Assembly: GCF_001439685.1 (NCBI RefSeq)
Contig: NZ_JYLH01000010.1
Span: 124,001-188,000, forward strand
DNA: 64,000 nucleotides
Source: Pseudomonas libanensis
GTDB taxonomy: Bacteria; Pseudomonadota; Gammaproteobacteria; Pseudomonadales; Pseudomonadaceae
Direction: 5' to 3'
Made by a program: the position numbers and the translations under genes. A model generated the notes under the pieces. That model ran no database searches, had not been told where the DNA came from, and saw only the letters and a list, made by a program, of their open reading frames with translations. Every line of letters begins with the position of its first letter. Positions within the stretch are counted from its first letter, which is position 1. Shown piece after piece: positions 60,854 to 64,000 of the stretch.

Positions 60854-61105
60854 ATGCTAACAATCCGTCTTGCCCTTGGCGGCTCCAAAAAGCGCCCGTT
60901 TTACCACTTGACCGTAACCGACAGCCGCAACCCGCGCGACGGTTCGCACAAGGAACAGGTTGGTTTCTTCAACCCTGTTGCTCGTGGTCAAGAAGTTCGT
61001 CTGTCCGTGAACCAAGAGCGCGTAGCCTACTGGCTGAGCGTTGGCGCACAGCCATCCGAGCGCGTTGCAAAACTGTTGAAGGACTCGGCTAAGGCCGCAG
61101 CCTGA
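60854..61105 (+). CDS. rpsP: 30S ribosomal protein S16
   Basis: The 83-residue protein starts MLTIRLALGGSKKRPFYHLT and includes RDGSHKEQVGFFNP and ERVAYWLSVGAQPS, the S16 signature. It is first of the conserved rpsP-rimM-trmD-rplS operon, with five bases to rimM. Confidence 0.99.
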   Translation: MLTIRLALGGSKKRPFYHLTVTDSRNPRDGSHKEQVGFFNPVARGQEVRLSVNQERVAYWLSVGAQPSERVAKLLKDSAKAAA

Positions 61106-61110
61106 GCAAT

Positions 61111-61647
61111 ATGAACGCGACGCCAGCTGTTGCTGATGATTTGATCGTTATCGGCAAGATTTACTCTGTTCATGGCGTTCGCGGCGAAGTGAAGGTGTAT
61201 TCCTTTACTGATCCGACTGAAAACCTGTTGCAGTACAAGACTTGGACGCTCAAGCGCGAGGGTAGTGTGAAACAGGTTGAGCTGGTCAGTGGACGCGGGA
61301 GCGATAAGTTCCTGGTCGCGAAGCTCAAGGGTCTTGATGATCGTGAAGAAGCTCGTCTTCTGGCCGGTTATGAGATCTGCGTGCCGCGCAACCTGTTCCC
61401 TGAATTGACCGACGGCGAGTACTACTGGTACCAGCTCGAAGGTCTGAAGGTTATCGATCAACTCGGGCAATTGCTGGGGAAAATCGACCATCTTCTGGAA
61501 ACCGGCGCCAATGATGTAATGGTGGTCAAGCCTTGCGCTGGCAGCCTGGATGATCGCGAACGCCTGTTGCCCTATACCGAGCAATGCGTGTTGGCCGTCG
61601 ACCTGGCAGCGGGCGAGATGAAGGTGGAATGGGACGCGGACTTCTAG
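61111..61647 (+). CDS. rimM: 16S rRNA processing protein RimM
   Basis: The 178-residue protein has the N-terminal IGKIYSVHGVRGEVKVYSFTDP motif and a C-terminal PRC-barrel with DGEYYWYQLEGLKV and LPYTEQCVLAVDL. It assists 30S head assembly through S19. Its stop lies two bases before the trmD start. Confidence 0.97.
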   Translation: MNATPAVADDLIVIGKIYSVHGVRGEVKVYSFTDPTENLLQYKTWTLKREGSVKQVELVSGRGSDKFLVAKLKGLDDREEARLLAGYEICVPRNLFPELTDGEYYWYQLEGLKVIDQLGQLLGKIDHLLETGANDVMVVKPCAGSLDDRERLLPYTEQCVLAVDLAAGEMKVEWDADF

Positions 61648-61649
61648 GC

Positions 61650-62402
61650 GTGGCTAATTTGCGCATTGAAGTGATCAGTTTGTTTCCCGAGATGTTTTCC
61701 GCCATCAGCGAGTACGGCATCACCAGTCGGGCGGTGAAACAGGGGCTGTTGCAGCTTACCTGTTGGAACCCGCGAGACTACACGACGGATCGACATCACA
61801 CTGTGGACGATCGCCCATTTGGCGGTGGCCCGGGCATGGTGATGAAGATCAAGCCCCTGGAAGATGCGTTGGTTCAGGCCAAGGCCGCCGCCGGGGAGAA
61901 GGCGAAGGTGATTTACCTGTCCCCTCAAGGCCGTCAGCTGAAACAGGCGGCGGTACGCGAACTGGCGAATGAGGAAAGTTTGATCCTGATTGCCGGTCGC
62001 TATGAAGGCATTGACGAGCGTTTTATTGAAGCTCATGTCGATGAAGAGTGGTCGATTGGGGACTATGTATTGTCAGGCGGCGAGCTGCCGGCAATGGTCC
62101 TGATAGATGCGGTTACACGACTGCTGCCTGGAGCTTTAGGGCATGTGGACTCTGCGGAGGAAGATTCCTTCACGGATGGTTTGCTGGATTGCCCGCACTA
62201 CACCCGACCGGAGGTGTATGCGGATCAGCGTGTTCCCGACGTATTGCTAAGTGGCAATCACGCACACATCCGGCGTTGGCGTTTACAGCAGTCCCTTGGT
62301 CGGACCTATGAACGACGCGCCGATCTTCTGGAAAGCCGCTCGCTTTCTGGAGAAGAGAAGAAGCTGCTCGAGGAATACATCCTCGCGCGGGACGATAGTT
62401 AA
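61650..62402 (+). CDS. trmD: tRNA (guanine-N1)-methyltransferase
   Basis: TrmD methylates G37 of tRNAs to prevent frameshifting. The 250-residue protein starts at a GTG at 61650 (MANLRIEVISLFPEMFSAI) and contains the SPOUT knot motifs DRPFGGGPGMVMK, AGRYEGIDERF and SIGDYVLSGGELPAM. Frames starting at 61584 inside rimM are not credible. Confidence 0.97.
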   Translation: MANLRIEVISLFPEMFSAISEYGITSRAVKQGLLQLTCWNPRDYTTDRHHTVDDRPFGGGPGMVMKIKPLEDALVQAKAAAGEKAKVIYLSPQGRQLKQAAVRELANEESLILIAGRYEGIDERFIEAHVDEEWSIGDYVLSGGELPAMVLIDAVTRLLPGALGHVDSAEEDSFTDGLLDCPHYTRPEVYADQRVPDVLLSGNHAHIRRWRLQQSLGRTYERRADLLESRSLSGEEKKLLEEYILARDDS

Positions 62403-62447
62403 CAACGTATCGATGGTAGGTCCATTGACTTACCTTAGGAGCACAGC

Positions 62448-62798
62448 ATGACTAACAAAATCATCCTTGCACTCGAAGCAGAGCAGATGACCAAAGAGAT
62501 CCCTACCTTTGCCCCGGGCGACACCATTGTCGTTCAGGTGAAAGTGAAGGAAGGCGACCGTTCGCGTCTGCAAGCGTTCGAAGGCGTGGTAATCGCCAAG
62601 CGTAACCGTGGTGTGAACAGTGCTTTCACTGTTCGTAAAATCTCCAACGGTGTTGGCGTAGAGCGTACCTTCCAGACCTACAGCCCGCAAATCGACAGCA
62701 TGGCCGTCAAGCGTCGCGGTGACGTACGTAAAGCCAAGCTGTACTACCTGCGTGACCTGTCCGGTAAAGCAGCTCGCATCAAGGAAAAACTGGCTTAA
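62448..62798 (+). CDS. rplS: 50S ribosomal protein L19
   Basis: The 116-residue protein has the L19 features [43 protein letters not shown] and the basic end [30 protein letters not shown] precedes the ATG. It ends the operon and is followed by a strong terminator. Confidence 0.99.
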
Positions 62799-62823
62799 GT
62801 CCAGCTTCCCGATGCAGAAGAAA

Positions 62824-62845
62824 GCAGCCTACGGGCTGCTTTTTT
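62824..62845 (+). terminator. Rho-independent terminator after rplS
   Basis: GCAGCC (62824-62829) pairs with GGCTGC (62834-62839) around a stable TACG loop and is followed by six T residues. Confidence 0.93.
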
Positions 62846-62858
62846 GTGCCTGAAATTT

Positions 62859-62889
62859 GATCGTTCCCACGCAGAGCGTGGGAACGATC
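62859..62889. repeat. Perfect 31-base palindromic element
   Basis: GATCGTTCCCACGC and its exact complement GCGTGGGAACGATC flank AGA. The GTTCCCACGC...GCGTGGGAAC element recurs in pseudomonad intergenic DNA; in this window it occurs once. Confidence 0.8.
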
Positions 62890-62910
62890 GTACGCGCGAC
62901 ACAAATCCGT

Positions 62911-62935
62911 GTGGGAGCTGGCTTGCCTGCGATAG
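62911..62935. repeat. Single REP half-element
   Basis: GTGGGAGCTGGCTTGCCTGC followed by GATAG is one arm of the class seen at 53286 and 56817, without its inverted partner nearby. Confidence 0.7.
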
Positions 62936-62973
62936 GATCTACCGGACATCACCGTCATCAGCCTGAGCCCCCC

Positions 62974-63870
62974 ATGCCCGCCATCGACCATCCCCTGATC
63001 GACCGCTTCCTCGACGCCCTCTGGCTGGAAAAAGGCCTGTCAGACAACACACGCCAGGCTTACCGCAGCGACCTGGCGCTGTTCAACGGCTGGCTGCAGG
63101 AGAAAAACCTGGAACTGATCAACGCCGGCCGCGAGCTGATTCTCGATCACCTGGCCTGGCGTCTGGAGCAGAACTACAAGCCGCGCTCCACGGCGCGATT
63201 CCTGTCCGGCGTGCGTGGCTTTTATCGCTACCTGCTGCGGGAAAAGCTCATCGCCGTCGATCCGACCCTGCAAATCGACATGCCGCAACTCGGTAGGCCG
63301 TTACCCAAATCCTTGTCGGAAGCCGACGTGGATGCTTTGCTCGCCGCCCCGGACCTGAGCGAAGCCATCGGCCAACGCGACCGCGCCATGCTGGAAGTGT
63401 TGTACGCCTGCGGCCTGCGGGTGACCGAGCTGATCAGCCTGACCCTGGAGCAAGTCAACCTGCGTCAGGGCGTGCTGCGGGTGATGGGCAAGGGCAGCAA
63501 GGAACGGCTGGTGCCGATGGGCGAGGAGGCGATTGTGTGGGTCGAGCGCTACATGCGCGATGCGCGCCACGAGCTGCTCGGCGGGCGCCCCAGCGATGTG
63601 CTGTTTCCCAGCCTGCGCGGCGAGCAGATGACGCGCCAGACCTTCTGGCACCGCATCAAGCACCAGGCCAAAGTGGCCGGGATCGGCAAGGCGTTGTCGC
63701 CCCATACCTTGCGCCATGCGTTCGCCACCCACTTGCTCAACCACGGCGCGGATTTGCGCGTGGTGCAAATGCTGCTTGGGCACAGCGACTTATCCACAAC
63801 CCAGATCTACACCCATGTGGCACGCGCACGTTTGCAGGACATGCACGCCAAGCACCACCCGCGCGGATAA
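62974..63870 (+). CDS. xerD: Tyrosine recombinase XerD
   Basis: XerD with XerC resolves chromosome dimers at dif under FtsK control. The 298-residue protein has the N-terminal SAM-like domain and the catalytic set ACGLRVTELISL (Arg), GKGSKERLVP (Lys), SPHTLRHAFATHLL (His, Arg), LLGHSDLSTTQIYTHV (His and nucleophile Tyr). The ATG at 62974 is preferred to upstream starts that would run through a repeat. Position after rplS is the usual one in Pseudomonas, so it is the housekeeping recombinase, not an island integrase. Confidence 0.96.
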   Translation: MPAIDHPLIDRFLDALWLEKGLSDNTRQAYRSDLALFNGWLQEKNLELINAGRELILDHLAWRLEQNYKPRSTARFLSGVRGFYRYLLREKLIAVDPTLQIDMPQLGRPLPKSLSEADVDALLAAPDLSEAIGQRDRAMLEVLYACGLRVTELISLTLEQVNLRQGVLRVMGKGSKERLVPMGEEAIVWVERYMRDARHELLGGRPSDVLFPSLRGEQMTRQTFWHRIKHQAKVAGIGKALSPHTLRHAFATHLLNHGADLRVVQMLLGHSDLSTTQIYTHVARARLQDMHAKHHPRG

Positions 63871-64000
63871 AACCGTCGGAAATGGCCCATTTTAGCTGTC
63901 GCGGTCTGCCCTCCCGCCCAACTGTGGTAGGCTTTGCCGGTTCGCGAAGGGGACGGCACCCGTTGTGTTCCAGATCAGTATTCTGCTCCCGTCCCTGCCT
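63871..64000 (+). other. Non-coding end of window after xerD
   Basis: These 130 bases contain no gene I can support. In Pseudomonas the next gene is usually dsbC; its start is not visible here. Confidence 0.5.

Noticed and set aside
62974..63870. Phage or island integrase at the end of the window
   Set aside because: Sequence motifs and position after rplS identify it as the housekeeping XerD recombinase.

Overview
The window is chromosomal DNA from a high-GC gammaproteobacterium, almost certainly a Pseudomonas of the P. fluorescens complex. Gene order follows a familiar Pseudomonas backbone: hisS-yfgM-bamB-der, leuA, xseA, guaB-guaA, mltF, purL, a nag PTS locus, purT, ffh, rpsP-rimM-trmD-rplS, xerD. 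Intergenic gaps are studded with the inverted REP-type repeats (GGGGGCAAGCCCCCTCCCAC and relatives) typical of this complex. All family names come from reading the sequence; no search was run.

Layout. (1) 1-15.7 kb is conserved core: outer-membrane assembly (yfgM, bamB), ribosome assembly (der), a methionine/glutamine aminotransferase with its omega-amidase, leuA, an M23 peptidase, xseA, a LysR regulator with a divergent TauE-type permease, and guaBA. (2) 15.7-27.2 kb, directly after the 3' end of guaA, is accessory DNA. It holds a LysR regulator divergent from an EthD-like/tautomerase/metallo-beta-lactamase cluster whose first gene carries an in-frame TGA, a string of fused gene fragments, a broken TerD-type gene, an aminoglycoside 3'-phosphotransferase, and a 1574-residue dermonecrotic-toxin-like protein. 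(3) 27.2-35.7 kb is a trehalose PTS locus: treR, twin operators, EIIBC, phosphotrehalase, a LamB-type porin, an EIIA-HPr-EI fusion and a small EIIB-like protein without the active cysteine. (4) 35.8-41.8 kb is mltF and purL with a YqfO-like gene. (5) 41.8-43.2 kb is a small accessory patch with a higBA toxin-antitoxin pair between two copies of a 34-base repeat, and a DUF6124-type gene. (6) 43.2-50.6 kb is the N-acetylglucosamine PTS locus (nagE, nagF, SIS-type nagB, nagA, nagR). (7) 50.6-64 kb is core again: L,D-transpeptidase, two NUDIX proteins, gamma-carbonic-anhydrase-like protein, purT, an MHS transporter, CNNM/CBS protein, YpjD-like protein, ffh, the rpsP operon and xerD.

How the genes work together. 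The trehalose and GlcNAc loci are parallel, self-contained sugar PTS chains, each with its own EIIA-HPr-EI fusion, an active EIIB and a second EIIB-like domain in which the phosphorylated cysteine is alanine. guaBA, purL and purT cover parts of purine synthesis. The points most worth following up are the giant toxin with one intact and one decayed copy of its effector module, the aminoglycoside phosphotransferase gene 31 bases behind it, the paired pseudo-EIIB domains, and the higBA leader.
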